This document shows positions 8,802 to 16,531 of a stretch of 64,000 nucleotides of DNA, piece by piece. The stretch is taken from NCBI RefSeq assembly GCF_030504985.1, contig NZ_JASERU010000019.1, positions 1 to 64,000 of the forward strand, in the 5' to 3' direction. Under the pieces are notes generated by a model that ran no database searches, was not told the DNA's origin, and saw only the letters and a program-made list of their open reading frames with translations. The position numbers were made by a program, and so were the translations under genes. Within the stretch, counting starts at the first letter, position 1. Each line of letters begins with the position of its first letter. Source of the stretch: Fulvimonas sp. R45. GTDB taxonomy: Bacteria; Pseudomonadota; Gammaproteobacteria; Xanthomonadales; Rhodanobacteraceae.

Positions 8802-9863
8802 CTACCCCCGCGACGCATGCCTGGCCTCGGGCAGCTCGCTCCACACCGCCGGGTCCTCGGCCCCCAGCACCCAGGAACAGAAGCCCTGCAGGCCGTCCTG
8901 CTTCACCACTTCGTAGCGGTCGCGGAAGGAATGCGCGTCGGGCATGAACACCCATTCGCGCATCTGGTCGCGGTAGAAGTAGAACCAGGACTCGTGCTCG
9001 CGCGGATCCCACTGCACCGTGGCGCCGTACTGCCGTGCCAGCGCCACCGAATCGCCGGCGTCGATGTAGTCCGCGGCGATGTTCGACGATTCCCTGCCGT
9101 CCACGTGTACCGGGTTCCCGGCGTACCAGTGGTAGCCATAGAGAGGGATGCCCAGCGAGAGCTTCGACCTGGGCACCACCTGCAGCGCATGGCGCAGCTG
9201 CCGCATCGTCCACGGCATGCCGGCCACCGGGCCGGGCGTGGTCCAGCGCGTATGCTGGTCGTAGGTCATCAGGCAGACCAGGTCCAGCACCTGCGCCAGC
9301 GCCTCGAGATCGTAGGCGCCGCGCCAGTATTCCCATATCCACTTGCTGAAGGCGCCGCCGCCGGGATATCCGGGCGCGTTCGGCACCACCGCCATCGACA
9401 GCCGCAGGCCCTGCCGGTGCAGCGCGGCGGCGGCCTCGCGCACCAGCGCGGTCAGCGCGTCGCGGTCGGTCCAGGCGATGTTCTCGAAATCGAACTGGAA
9501 CCCGGCGAACCCGTAAAGCCCCGCCTGCCGGACCAGCGAGGCGATCATCGCCTGCCTGCCCTTCGCGTTGCCCAGCAGCCGGTGGAACGCCGCGCGGTCG
9601 CCGCCCGCCGAGACGATCGGCATCAGCGTCACCCCGTGCGCACGGGCGACCTCCAGCACGTAGGGATTGGGCTGCCCGGAAACCAGGCCATCGGCATCCA
9701 CGTCGTACCAGGTCGGCACCAGCACGTCGACCTTGTCCGCGTGCGCGGCGAAGTCGCCGATCGATTTCTGCGTGCCCGTCATGTAGAACAGCGCGCTCGG
9801 CGCGTGCGCGTGCAGGCCCGGCGACAGCGCCAGGCACAGCAGCCACGGCCAGAAGCGCTTCAC
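8802..9863 (-). CDS. GH18-family glycosyl hydrolase, chitobiase/ENGase-like
   Basis: The 353-residue protein has a signal peptide (about 1-19) and a GH18 barrel. The catalytic stretch reads AGFQFDFENI near residues 122-131: the catalytic Glu and the preceding Asp of the usual DxxDxDxE signature are present, but the first two Asp positions are Ala and Gln. Other family features are LMTYDQH and the C-terminal CSWVLGAED. GH18 enzymes of this type cut GlcNAc-beta-1,4-GlcNAc bonds in chitobiose cores or chitin fragments. The GTG start overlaps the fucosidase stop (GTGA), showing coupling. Activity on N-glycan cores is inferred from the neighbours. Confidence 0.85.
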   Translation of the reverse strand: MKRFWPWLLCLALSPGLHAHAPSALFYMTGTQKSIGDFAAHADKVDVLVPTWYDVDADGLVSGQPNPYVLEVARAHGVTLMPIVSAGGDRAAFHRLLGNAKGRQAMIASLVRQAGLYGFAGFQFDFENIAWTDRDALTALVREAAAALHRQGLRLSMAVVPNAPGYPGGGAFSKWIWEYWRGAYDLEALAQVLDLVCLMTYDQHTRWTTPGPVAGMPWTMRQLRHALQVVPRSKLSLGIPLYGYHWYAGNPVHVDGRESSNIAADYIDAGDSVALARQYGATVQWDPREHESWFYFYRDQMREWVFMPDAHSFRDRYEVVKQDGLQGFCSWVLGAEDPAVWSELPEARHASRG

Positions 9864-11524
9864 GGCGCCGCCCCGGCCGCATCGGCCAGCACGATCCGGT
9901 AGGCATAGGCGTGCACGCCCTCCGGCCGCGCCGGCAGGTCCAGCTGCAGGCCGTCGGGCCGCTGGCGGAAGGCCACCGGCTGGCCGGTCGCCAGCAGCGT
10001 CACCGACTTCACCTTCGTCGCCGGGCCAATCGAATGGATCAGCGCCCGCCCGTCCCGTGGCCAGCCCAGCTCGATCGCGTACAACTTTCCACCCCTGGTG
10101 GTGAAGCGGAAATCCTCCGCCGTGTAAGGCTTGGTCTTGGTGTCCTGCATGGTGCCCGCGACCACCTGCGTGGGGCCCTCGCCGAAGCGCGTCCACGGCC
10201 GCGTGCCGTAGATCGCCTCGCCGTTGGCCTTCAGCCAGCTGCCGACCGCGAGCAGGATGCCGCGCGCCTGCGGCGGGATGGTGCCGTCGGCCTTCGGCCC
10301 GACGTTGAGCAGCAGGTCGCCGTTCTTGCTCACCACGTCGGCGAGCAGGCCCACGATCTCGTCCGGCGTCTTGTAGGTGTCGCCCTCGGCGTAGCCCCAC
10401 GAATCGGGGCTGACCGAGGTCTCGGTCTGCCAGGGCTCGGCGCGGATGTCCGCCGCCTGGCCGCGCTCGATGTTCATGGTGCCGGTGCCGGGGCGCATGT
10501 CGTCGAGCTTGTAGTCGAGCACCACGCCCTGACCGCGCGCCGCGGCCTGGTTGTAGAAGAACGCGGCGAACTCGGCCAGCGCGCCGCGGAAGCGCGGCTG
10601 GCCCACCCACCAGTCGAAATACATCAGGTCCGGGTGGTAGTCGTCCACGATCTCCGAGGACCGCGCCAGCCAGTCGTCGAGGTAGGCGTCGGAGACGAAG
10701 GTCCAGTCCACCTCCCGCCCGTCCTCGCCCCGGGCCGACAGCAGCGGATGCGCGGGACCGTACAGCGCGGCATAGCGCGGGTCGTTGACGTCGGAGTCGA
10801 AAGTGCGGCCGTACTCGAAGAACCAGTCGTGCTCGGCGCGGTGCGAGGACAGCCCCAGCTTCATGCCCTGCGCCCGGACCGCCCTGGCCAGCTCGCCGAT
10901 CACGTCGCGGTGCGGCCCCATCTTCACCGCCGTCCAGTCCGACAGCTTCGAGTCGTACATGGCGAAGCCGTCATGGTGCTCGGCCACCGGCACCACGAAA
11001 CGCGCGCCGGCCTCGCGGAACAGCCGGGCCCAGGCCTGCGGGTCGAAATGCCCGGCCTTGAAGCGCGGGATCAGATCCTTGTAGCCGACCTTCGGCATCG
11101 GCCCGTAGGTGGCTACCTGGTGCCGGTAGTAGTCGGCGTACTGGCCGCTGCGCTCGTACATGTGGCGCGGGTACCACTCGCCCTTGTAGGCCGCCACCGA
11201 GTACACGCCCCAGTGGATGAAGATGCCGAACTTGGCGTCGCGGTACCACTCGGGCGCGCGATAGGCCGTCAGGCTCTGCCAGTCCGGCACCATGGGGCCC
11301 TGCCAGGCCAGCTTGCGGGTCTGCCCGAGGATCGCGCGGCGCGCGGCGTCGTAGGGACGGTTGGCGGCCACCCATTGCCGCTCGATCGTCGCCGCGTCGG
11401 GCGGCGGCGCGCCGGGCGGCGCATCCGCGGCGACCGCCGCGCCGGCCAGGAAGGCGAACGCCATCGCCATGCCCGCCCGCATGCCGCTGGCCATCGCTTT
11501 CCCGCCTGTGCGCGCCGTGCTCAT
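9860..11524 (-). CDS. alpha-L-fucosidase, GH29 (first copy)
   Basis: This exported enzyme of about 554 residues releases L-fucose from glycans. It has a signal peptide ending AAVAADA. The GH29 barrel shows KFGIFIHWGVYSVAAYKGEW, VPVAEHHDGFAMYDS and DLMYFDWWVG, the last holding the nucleophile Asp near residue 303; the C-terminal half carries SKNGDLLLNVGPKADG. The ATG at 11522-11524 is preferred because GGGGAA lies nine bases upstream, although a GTG two codons earlier (11528-11530) is also open. It overlaps the GH18 gene and lies 48 bases after glucokinase in one leftward operon. It differs strongly from the second fucosidase at 17873, so they are not recent duplicates. Confidence 0.93.
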   Translation of the reverse strand: MSTARTGGKAMASGMRAGMAMAFAFLAGAAVAADAPPGAPPPDAATIERQWVAANRPYDAARRAILGQTRKLAWQGPMVPDWQSLTAYRAPEWYRDAKFGIFIHWGVYSVAAYKGEWYPRHMYERSGQYADYYRHQVATYGPMPKVGYKDLIPRFKAGHFDPQAWARLFREAGARFVVPVAEHHDGFAMYDSKLSDWTAVKMGPHRDVIGELARAVRAQGMKLGLSSHRAEHDWFFEYGRTFDSDVNDPRYAALYGPAHPLLSARGEDGREVDWTFVSDAYLDDWLARSSEIVDDYHPDLMYFDWWVGQPRFRGALAEFAAFFYNQAAARGQGVVLDYKLDDMRPGTGTMNIERGQAADIRAEPWQTETSVSPDSWGYAEGDTYKTPDEIVGLLADVVSKNGDLLLNVGPKADGTIPPQARGILLAVGSWLKANGEAIYGTRPWTRFGEGPTQVVAGTMQDTKTKPYTAEDFRFTTRGGKLYAIELGWPRDGRALIHSIGPATKVKSVTLLATGQPVAFRQRPDGLQLDLPARPEGVHAYAYRIVLADAAGAAP

Positions 11525-11572
11525 CGCCACCGTTCCCCGTTCGTCATCGTGAAACCCTCCCGTGTGCCCGCT

Positions 11573-12652
11573 TCAAGCCAGGCGGACGGGTGGTGCAGAC
11601 CCATGGCGTTCCATCATCCAGCTCGCGGCGCCGATCACCCCGAGCATCCCGTGGTCCACCACGTGCACCGGCACCGTCTGCAGGAAAGGACGCATGACGC
11701 CCTTGTCCAGAAAACGGTCGACGAAAGCGCTGTCCCGCATGAACCCGATCATCCGCGACAGGAAGCCGCCGGCCAGGTAGACGCCGCCGCTCGCGCCGTA
11801 CAGCATCGCCAGGTCGCCGGCGAAGGAACCGAGCCAGCCGCAGAACAGCCGCAACGCCTCGGTCGCCACCCCGTCCTCGCCGGCGCAGGCCGCCGCGGTC
11901 ACCGCCGCGGGCTCGTCGAACACGGGAGGTTGCCGCTCGAGGCTGCACAGCGCGCGGTACAGGCGCAGAAGGCCGGGGCCGGACAGGACCCGTTCGCAGG
12001 GCACATGCGTATCGGGAACCGCCAGCTCGCACAGCACCTGCTGCTCGCGTCCGGCGCGGGCCGCCAGTTGGACATGCCCCGCCTCGGTCGCCAGCACGCG
12101 CGGCGACGGGCCGGGCAGGCGCACGGCGACCCCGAGCCCGGTACCCGGCCCGACGATCACGACGGGGCCGGCGGAAATGCCATCCGCGTGCTGCGGCACG
12201 TGCAGCGGCATCGAGCCGTCCCCGCCGATATGGGCGGTGGCATGCGCCAGCGCCTCGAAATCATTCAGCACGCAGACTTCGTCGAGCGCCAGCCCCTGCT
12301 CGAGGACCGACGGCACGATGGGCCACGCCAGGTTGCTGTTGACCACGCGACCATCGTGCAGGAACCCCGCGCACGCGAGCGCAAGGCCGTGCGGCCGTAT
12401 CGCGAACTGCTCGCAGAAGGCGCGCACGATGGCATCCAGGCCCGCGTGGTCGGCGCAGCGGTAGACCCGGCTCGCCAGCACGCTCGGTTCGCTCCGCCCC
12501 GCGAAACCGATCAGGCCGAGGCGCGCGTGCGTGCCGCCGACGTCGGCGGCGAGGAAAGCCTGCTGCCCCCCGGCGAAGGCGCCTCCGGCCCGCGTACCCT
12601 CCGCGCCGGGTGCGTTTCGCGCCATCGTGGGCACCGGGTCGCCGGCGCTCAT
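11573..12652 (-). CDS. glk: glucokinase-family sugar kinase
   Basis: The 359-residue cytoplasmic kinase belongs to the Glk (non-ROK) hexokinase family: phosphate-1 loop LAADVGGTHARLGLIGF, LNDFEALAHA, adenosine/phosphate loop VVIVGPGTGLGVAV and TEAGHVQL. It phosphorylates glucose at C6 in characterised relatives. As first gene of an operon whose enzymes liberate GlcNAc and fucose, its real substrate might be GlcNAc or another hexose; that is conjecture. The N-terminus is about 30 residues longer than usual before the phosphate loop, so a later start is possible. GAGGCG precedes the chosen ATG. Confidence 0.85.
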   Translation of the reverse strand: MSAGDPVPTMARNAPGAEGTRAGGAFAGGQQAFLAADVGGTHARLGLIGFAGRSEPSVLASRVYRCADHAGLDAIVRAFCEQFAIRPHGLALACAGFLHDGRVVNSNLAWPIVPSVLEQGLALDEVCVLNDFEALAHATAHIGGDGSMPLHVPQHADGISAGPVVIVGPGTGLGVAVRLPGPSPRVLATEAGHVQLAARAGREQQVLCELAVPDTHVPCERVLSGPGLLRLYRALCSLERQPPVFDEPAAVTAAACAGEDGVATEALRLFCGWLGSFAGDLAMLYGASGGVYLAGGFLSRMIGFMRDSAFVDRFLDKGVMRPFLQTVPVHVVDHGMLGVIGAASWMMERHGSAPPVRLA

Positions 12653-12961
12653 GCCACGCCTCGTCCCGCACGCCGGACCGGCGCACGTGCCATGTCGCTA
12701 CCTGGGCGAATCGGGTTCCGCATGTTCCCTCCCGGTGATCACGACAGCCGTCGGGCTTCCCCCTGCCCGGCGAGGCGCCGCTATTCACATGCAAACTTAT
12801 AGTTCATATTTGTTTCAATCGTGACAAGTTGCAGTGCAACATGCAAGGCGATTGCCGTGCTGCGCCCGCTCGAGATCACTTGTAAATTTACTTTTCATAT
12901 GTGCACACTACCCAGGCCACCGGCCGCGCGCGCGGCAGCGGCACGATGACGGGGTACGGAC
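12653..12961. promoter_or_regulatory. divergent control region between glycan-uptake and fucose operons
   Basis: These 309 bases separate the leftward operon (glk, fucosidase, GH18, receptor, GH20) from the rightward fucose operon and hold no convincing gene. The middle (about 12785-12905) is strikingly AT-rich against its surroundings. It contains the candidate operator at 12792-12806, a TATAGT hexamer, a TTGTCA hexamer reading leftward (12825-12830) and a perfect ten-base palindrome GTAAATTTAC at 12882-12891. Promoters for both operons must lie here; exact start sites cannot be fixed by eye. Confidence 0.7.
12792..12806 (+). promoter_or_regulatory. candidate IclR/FucR operator, site 1
   Basis: CAAACTTATAGTTCA shares TATAGTTCA exactly with TGAATATATAGTTCA at 22244-22258, the only other AT-rich divergent region of the cluster. 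Both sites also have CATGCAAA just upstream and a CAAATATGAA word on one strand. The second site is a dyad (TGAA-seven bases-TTCA), as expected for an IclR dimer. The regulator is inferred to be the product of 22366-23145. Confidence 0.45.
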
Positions 12962-13999
12962 ATGGCGCAGGCGGACATCCGCGACGATCGCAGCAAGCCC
13001 GGCGCATGGCGGCGGAACGCCCGGATGCCCCGCCTGCCCCGGCTTTCCTTCGGCGGCGCACCCATCGGCAACCTCTACGCCAGCGTGGCCGAGCAGGACG
13101 CGCTCGACGCCGTGGAGTGCGCCTGGCGGCAAGGCATCCGGCATTTCGACACGGCGCCCTACTACGGCTATGGCCTCGGCGAATCGCGGCTCGGCCAGGC
13201 GCTCGCGGCCTGGCCGCGCGACAGCTACACGCTGTCCAGCAAGGTCGGCCGGCGGGTCCTCGACGCCGACCGGCCGCGGACGCGCGATGACGGCTTCGCC
13301 GTGGAAGGGCGCCAGGCCGTCTTCGACTACAGCCGCGACGGCATCCTGCGCTCGGTCGAGGCCAGCCTGCAGCGCCTGCGCACCGACCACATCGACATCC
13401 TGCTGCTGCACGACATCGGCGCGCTGACCCACGGCGAGCGCCATGCCGCCGTGCTGCGGCAGGCGCTGGACGAGTCGCTGCCGACCCTGGCCGAGCTGCG
13501 CGACCAGGGCGTCTGCCGCGCGATCGGCCTCGGCGTCAACGAAGAAGCGGTATGCCTCGAAGTGATGCCGGCCTTCGAGCTCGACACGATCATGCTGGCG
13601 GGTCGCTACACCCTGTTCGAGCAGCACGACAGCGTCCGCGTGATGGCGCTGGCCATCCGGCGGAACGTCGCCGTGATGGTGGCCGGCCCGTACAACTCCG
13701 GCCTGCTCGGCGCGCCCGGCACGCCCGGGCACACCTACAACTACGCCCCCGCCGGCGCCACCGTCCGGGCGCGGGCGCAGCGCTTCTACGACATCTGCGC
13801 ACGGCACGGCGTCGAGGTCGGCGCCGCCGCGCTGCAGTTTCCGCTGGCCCACCCCGCCGTCGCCACCGTGGTCTGCGGCCTGCGCTCGCCGGCCGAGGTG
13901 GACAGCGCTGTGCAGCGCGTGGGCGCGCCGATCCCGGCGGCGCTGTGGCGGCAACTGCGCGAGGACGGCCTGCTCGACGCCGGCGCGGCCGCGCCATGA
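12962..13999 (+). CDS. aldo/keto reductase, probable L-fucose dehydrogenase
   Basis: The 345-residue cytoplasmic enzyme would oxidise L-fucose to L-fucono-lactone with NAD(P)+, the first step of the non-phosphorylative route. It is a complete aldo/keto reductase barrel: GIRHFDTAPYYGYGLGE with the catalytic Asp and Tyr, a Lys in TLSSKVGRR, and HIDILLLHDIG. The D-threo-aldose 1-dehydrogenase/pyridoxal dehydrogenase subgroup has this pattern. It is the first gene of the rightward operon and its TGA overlaps the next ATG. Function follows from its place in a complete fucose pathway; the substrate is not provable from sequence. Confidence 0.85.
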   Translation: MAQADIRDDRSKPGAWRRNARMPRLPRLSFGGAPIGNLYASVAEQDALDAVECAWRQGIRHFDTAPYYGYGLGESRLGQALAAWPRDSYTLSSKVGRRVLDADRPRTRDDGFAVEGRQAVFDYSRDGILRSVEASLQRLRTDHIDILLLHDIGALTHGERHAAVLRQALDESLPTLAELRDQGVCRAIGLGVNEEAVCLEVMPAFELDTIMLAGRYTLFEQHDSVRVMALAIRRNVAVMVAGPYNSGLLGAPGTPGHTYNYAPAGATVRARAQRFYDICARHGVEVGAAALQFPLAHPAVATVVCGLRSPAEVDSAVQRVGAPIPAALWRQLREDGLLDAGAAAP

Positions 14000-14868
14000 G
14001 CCTGGTCGACGCCCATCAGCACTGCTGGCGCGTCGCGCGCGGCGACTACGGCTGGCTCCGGCATGCCCCTGCCGCCCTGCGCCGCGATTTCCTGCCGGTC
14101 GACCTGCGGTCGCAGCGCATCGCCGCCGGCGTCCAGGACAGCATCCTGGTGCAGGCCGCCCCCACCGAGGCGGAAACGCGCTTCCTGTTCGAACTGGCCC
14201 GCGCGGACGGCAACGTCGCCGGCGTGGTCGGCTGGGTCGATTTCGAGGCGCCCGACGTGCGTGCGCGCATCCGCGCGCTGGTACGCGACGGCGGCGGCCT
14301 CCTGCTCGGCCTGCGCCCGATGGCGCAGGACATCCCCGACCCCGGCTGGCTGGCTCGGCCCGCGCTGGATGCGGCCTTCGACTGCCTGCAGGAATGCGAC
14401 CTGGCCTTCGATGCGCTGGTCCGCCCGCCGCACATGCCCGCCCTGCACCAGCGGCTGGCGCGCGAAACGCACCTGCGCGCCGTGCTCGACCACGCCGGCA
14501 AGCCCGACATCGCGCACGGATCGTTCGATGCGTGGGCGGCGCACATCGAGCGGCTCGCCAAGCTGCCGAACCTCCATTGCAAGTTTTCCGGCCTGCTCAC
14601 CCAGCTGGCGCCCGGCATGCCCGAAAGCGCCATCGACCGCTACGCGGAGCACCTGTTCGCCTGCTTCGGCCCGGCCCGGCTGATCTGGGGCAGCGACTGG
14701 CCGGTGCTGACCACGCACGGCGACTTCGCCCACTGGCTCGCGCTGGCGCGCGGGCTCGTGCGGCGGTTCGCGCCGGACGCCGCGCCGCAGGTCTTCGGCC
14801 ACAACGCCCGGGCCTTCTACCGATGGCCCGACATTCCCCGCCCCAGCCCCGAAGGAGCCAGCGCATGA
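13996..14868 (+). CDS. amidohydrolase, probable L-fuconolactonase
   Basis: The 290-residue protein is a COG3618-type amidohydrolase that would open L-fucono-lactone to L-fuconate. Metal and catalytic motifs visible are DAHQHCWR (residues 5-12), a conserved His in VLDHAGKP near 165 and WGSDWPV near residue 231. Its ATG overlaps the preceding stop (ATGA) and its own stop overlaps the ATG of a 15-codon frame that leads into the dehydrogenase gene, so the whole set is translationally coupled. Family members also act on other sugar lactones; the neighbours favour fucose. Confidence 0.85.
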   Translation: MSLVDAHQHCWRVARGDYGWLRHAPAALRRDFLPVDLRSQRIAAGVQDSILVQAAPTEAETRFLFELARADGNVAGVVGWVDFEAPDVRARIRALVRDGGGLLLGLRPMAQDIPDPGWLARPALDAAFDCLQECDLAFDALVRPPHMPALHQRLARETHLRAVLDHAGKPDIAHGSFDAWAAHIERLAKLPNLHCKFSGLLTQLAPGMPESAIDRYAEHLFACFGPARLIWGSDWPVLTTHGDFAHWLALARGLVRRFAPDAAPQVFGHNARAFYRWPDIPRPSPEGASA

Positions 14869-14912
14869 ACCGCGTCCACGCCCTGCACCACGCCGGAAGT
14901 CCGTCCCCATGA
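14865..14912 (+). CDS. 15-codon bridging frame between lactonase and dehydrogenase
   Basis: ATG at 14865-14867 overlaps the lactonase TGA (ATGA), and the frame ends with a TGA at 14910-14912 that overlaps the dehydrogenase ATG in the same ATGA fashion. The peptide would be MNRVHALHHAGSPSP. It may serve only to carry ribosomes across the 40-base gap by termination-reinitiation rather than to make a useful peptide. No family is recognisable, and chance cannot be ruled out. Confidence 0.35.
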   Translation: MNRVHALHHAGSPSP

Positions 14913-15655
14913 GCGCCCGGCTGGCAGGCAAGCATGCCCTGGTCACCGCGGCCGGCGCCGGCATCGGCCGGGCCACCGCCATCGCCTTCGCACGGGAAGG
15001 CGCGCGCGTGCTGGCCACCGACATCGATGCGCAGGCGCTGTCCGCCCTGGCGGCGGAGCATTCCACGATCGGGACGCAGGTGCTCGACGTCACCCGCGCC
15101 GACGACATCCGCCAGCTGGTCGCCCGCCACGAGGCCTTCGACGTGCTGTTCAACTGCGCCGGCTACGTGCATGCGGGCACCATCCTGAATACCGACGAGG
15201 ACAGCTGGCGCCGCTCGTTCAGCATCAACGTGGACAGCATGTTCCGGCTGTGCCGCGCGGTGCTGCCGGCGATGCTGGAACGCGGCCGCGGCAGCATCGT
15301 CAACATGGCCTCGGTGGCGTCCAGCATCAAGGGCGTGCCCAACCGCTTCGCCTACGGCACCACCAAGGCCGCGGTGATCGGCCTCACCCGTTCGATCGCC
15401 GCGGACTACGTCGCGCGCGGCGTGCGCTGCAACGCGATCTGTCCCGGCACGGTGAAGACGCCGTCGCTGGGCGAGCGCGTGCGCGCGCTGGGCGGCGACG
15501 AGCAGGCGGTGTGGAAGAGCTTCACCGACCGCCAGCCGATGGGCCGCCTCGGCACGCCGGAGGAGATCGCCGCGCTCGCGCTGTATCTCGCCTCCGACGA
15601 ATCCTCCTTCACCACCGGCACCGTCCACGTCGTGGACGGCGGCTGGTCCAACTGA
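14909..15655 (+). CDS. SDR dehydrogenase, probable 2-keto-3-deoxy-L-fuconate dehydrogenase
   Basis: The 248-residue short-chain dehydrogenase would oxidise 2-keto-3-deoxy-L-fuconate at C4 to the 2,4-diketo acid. It has the cofactor loop TAAGAGIGRATA near residue 13, an Asp at the end of beta-2 (ATDIDAQ) favouring NAD+, NCAGYVHAG, the catalytic Ser in NMASVASS and Tyr-x-x-x-Lys in FAYGTTKAAV near residues 147-153. The product resembles the DHRS6/BDH2-like branch used in the Xanthomonas fucose pathway. It lies 15 bases before the FAH-type hydrolase. Confidence 0.85.
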   Translation: MSARLAGKHALVTAAGAGIGRATAIAFAREGARVLATDIDAQALSALAAEHSTIGTQVLDVTRADDIRQLVARHEAFDVLFNCAGYVHAGTILNTDEDSWRRSFSINVDSMFRLCRAVLPAMLERGRGSIVNMASVASSIKGVPNRFAYGTTKAAVIGLTRSIAADYVARGVRCNAICPGTVKTPSLGERVRALGGDEQAVWKSFTDRQPMGRLGTPEEIAALALYLASDESSFTTGTVHVVDGGWSN

Positions 15656-15670
15656 GCACGGGATACCTTC

Positions 15671-16531
15671 ATGAAGCTCGTCCGTTACGGCGCCCTCGGC
15701 CATGAGCGCCCCGGCCTGATCGACGCGCAAGGCAGGCTGCGCGACCTCTCCGCCCACGTCAGCGACATCGACGCCGGCGCGCTCGTGCATGTCGGCCGCG
15801 CGCGGCTCGCCGCCATCGACCCGGCCACGCTGCCGGAAGTGACCGGCGCGCCACGCTATGGCGCGCCGGTGGCGCACGTGGGCAAGATGATCTGCGTGGG
15901 CCTGAACTACACCGACCACGCCGCCGAGACCGGCGCGGAGCCGCCCACGCAGCCCATCCTGTTCATGAAGGCCACCAGCACCATCATGGGCGCGAACGAC
16001 GACGTGGTCATCCCGAAGGGCTCGGTCAAGACCGACTGGGAAGTGGAGCTGGGCGTGGTGATCGGCGACACCGCACGCCACGTGCGCGTCGAGGACGCGC
16101 TGGCCCACGTCGCCGGCTACCTGGTGGTGAACGACCTGTCCGAGCGCGCCTTCCAGCTGGAACACGGCGGCCAGTGGGTGAAGGGCAAGAGCTGCGACAC
16201 CTTCGGCCCGATCGGCCCGTGGCTGCTTACCGCCGACGAGGTGGCCGACCCGCAGGACCTCGCGCTGTGGCTGGAGGTCAATGGCCACCGCTACCAGGAC
16301 GGCAACACGCGCAACATGATCTTCGGCGTGGCCGAGCTGGTGAGCTACGTCAGCCGCTACATGACCCTGCAGCCGGGCGACATCATCAGCACCGGCACGC
16401 CGGCGGGCGTGGGCCTGGGCCAGAAGCCGCCGCGGTACCTGCGCCCCGGCGACGTGATGGAGCTGGGCATAGCCGGCCTGGGCCGGCAGCGCCAGCGCAC
16501 CGTCGCCTACGACGACACGGTGCCGGCATGA
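15671..16531 (+). CDS. FAH-family hydrolase, probable 2,4-diketo-3-deoxy-L-fuconate hydrolase
   Basis: The 286-residue fumarylacetoacetate-hydrolase-fold enzyme would split the diketo acid into pyruvate and L-lactate, the last step of the pathway. Family motifs are [14 protein letters not shown] near residue 75, the metal ligands in [11 protein letters not shown], and [19 protein letters not shown] near the C-terminus. Its TGA overlaps the fuconate dehydratase ATG. The arrangement FAH hydrolase plus SDR plus dehydratase in one operon is diagnostic for the diketo-hydrolase variant of sugar-acid catabolism. Confidence 0.88.
   Translation: MKLVRYGALGHERPGLIDAQGRLRDLSAHVSDIDAGALVHVGRARLAAIDPATLPEVTGAPRYGAPVAHVGKMICVGLNYTDHAAETGAEPPTQPILFMKATSTIMGANDDVVIPKGSVKTDWEVELGVVIGDTARHVRVEDALAHVAGYLVVNDLSERAFQLEHGGQWVKGKSCDTFGPIGPWLLTADEVADPQDLALWLEVNGHRYQDGNTRNMIFGVAELVSYVSRYMTLQPGDIISTGTPAGVGLGQKPPRYLRPGDVMELGIAGLGRQRQRTVAYDDTVPA

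Noticed and set aside
9911-12802. Long plus-strand frame opposite fucosidase and glucokinase
   Set aside because: Mirror of real codons on the other strand; no motif, no ribosome site, and real genes fully explain the region.
12882-12891. GTAAATTTAC palindrome as a third copy of the fucose operator
   Set aside because: It shares only AT-richness with the 15-bp motif; kept as an unexplained palindrome within the control region.
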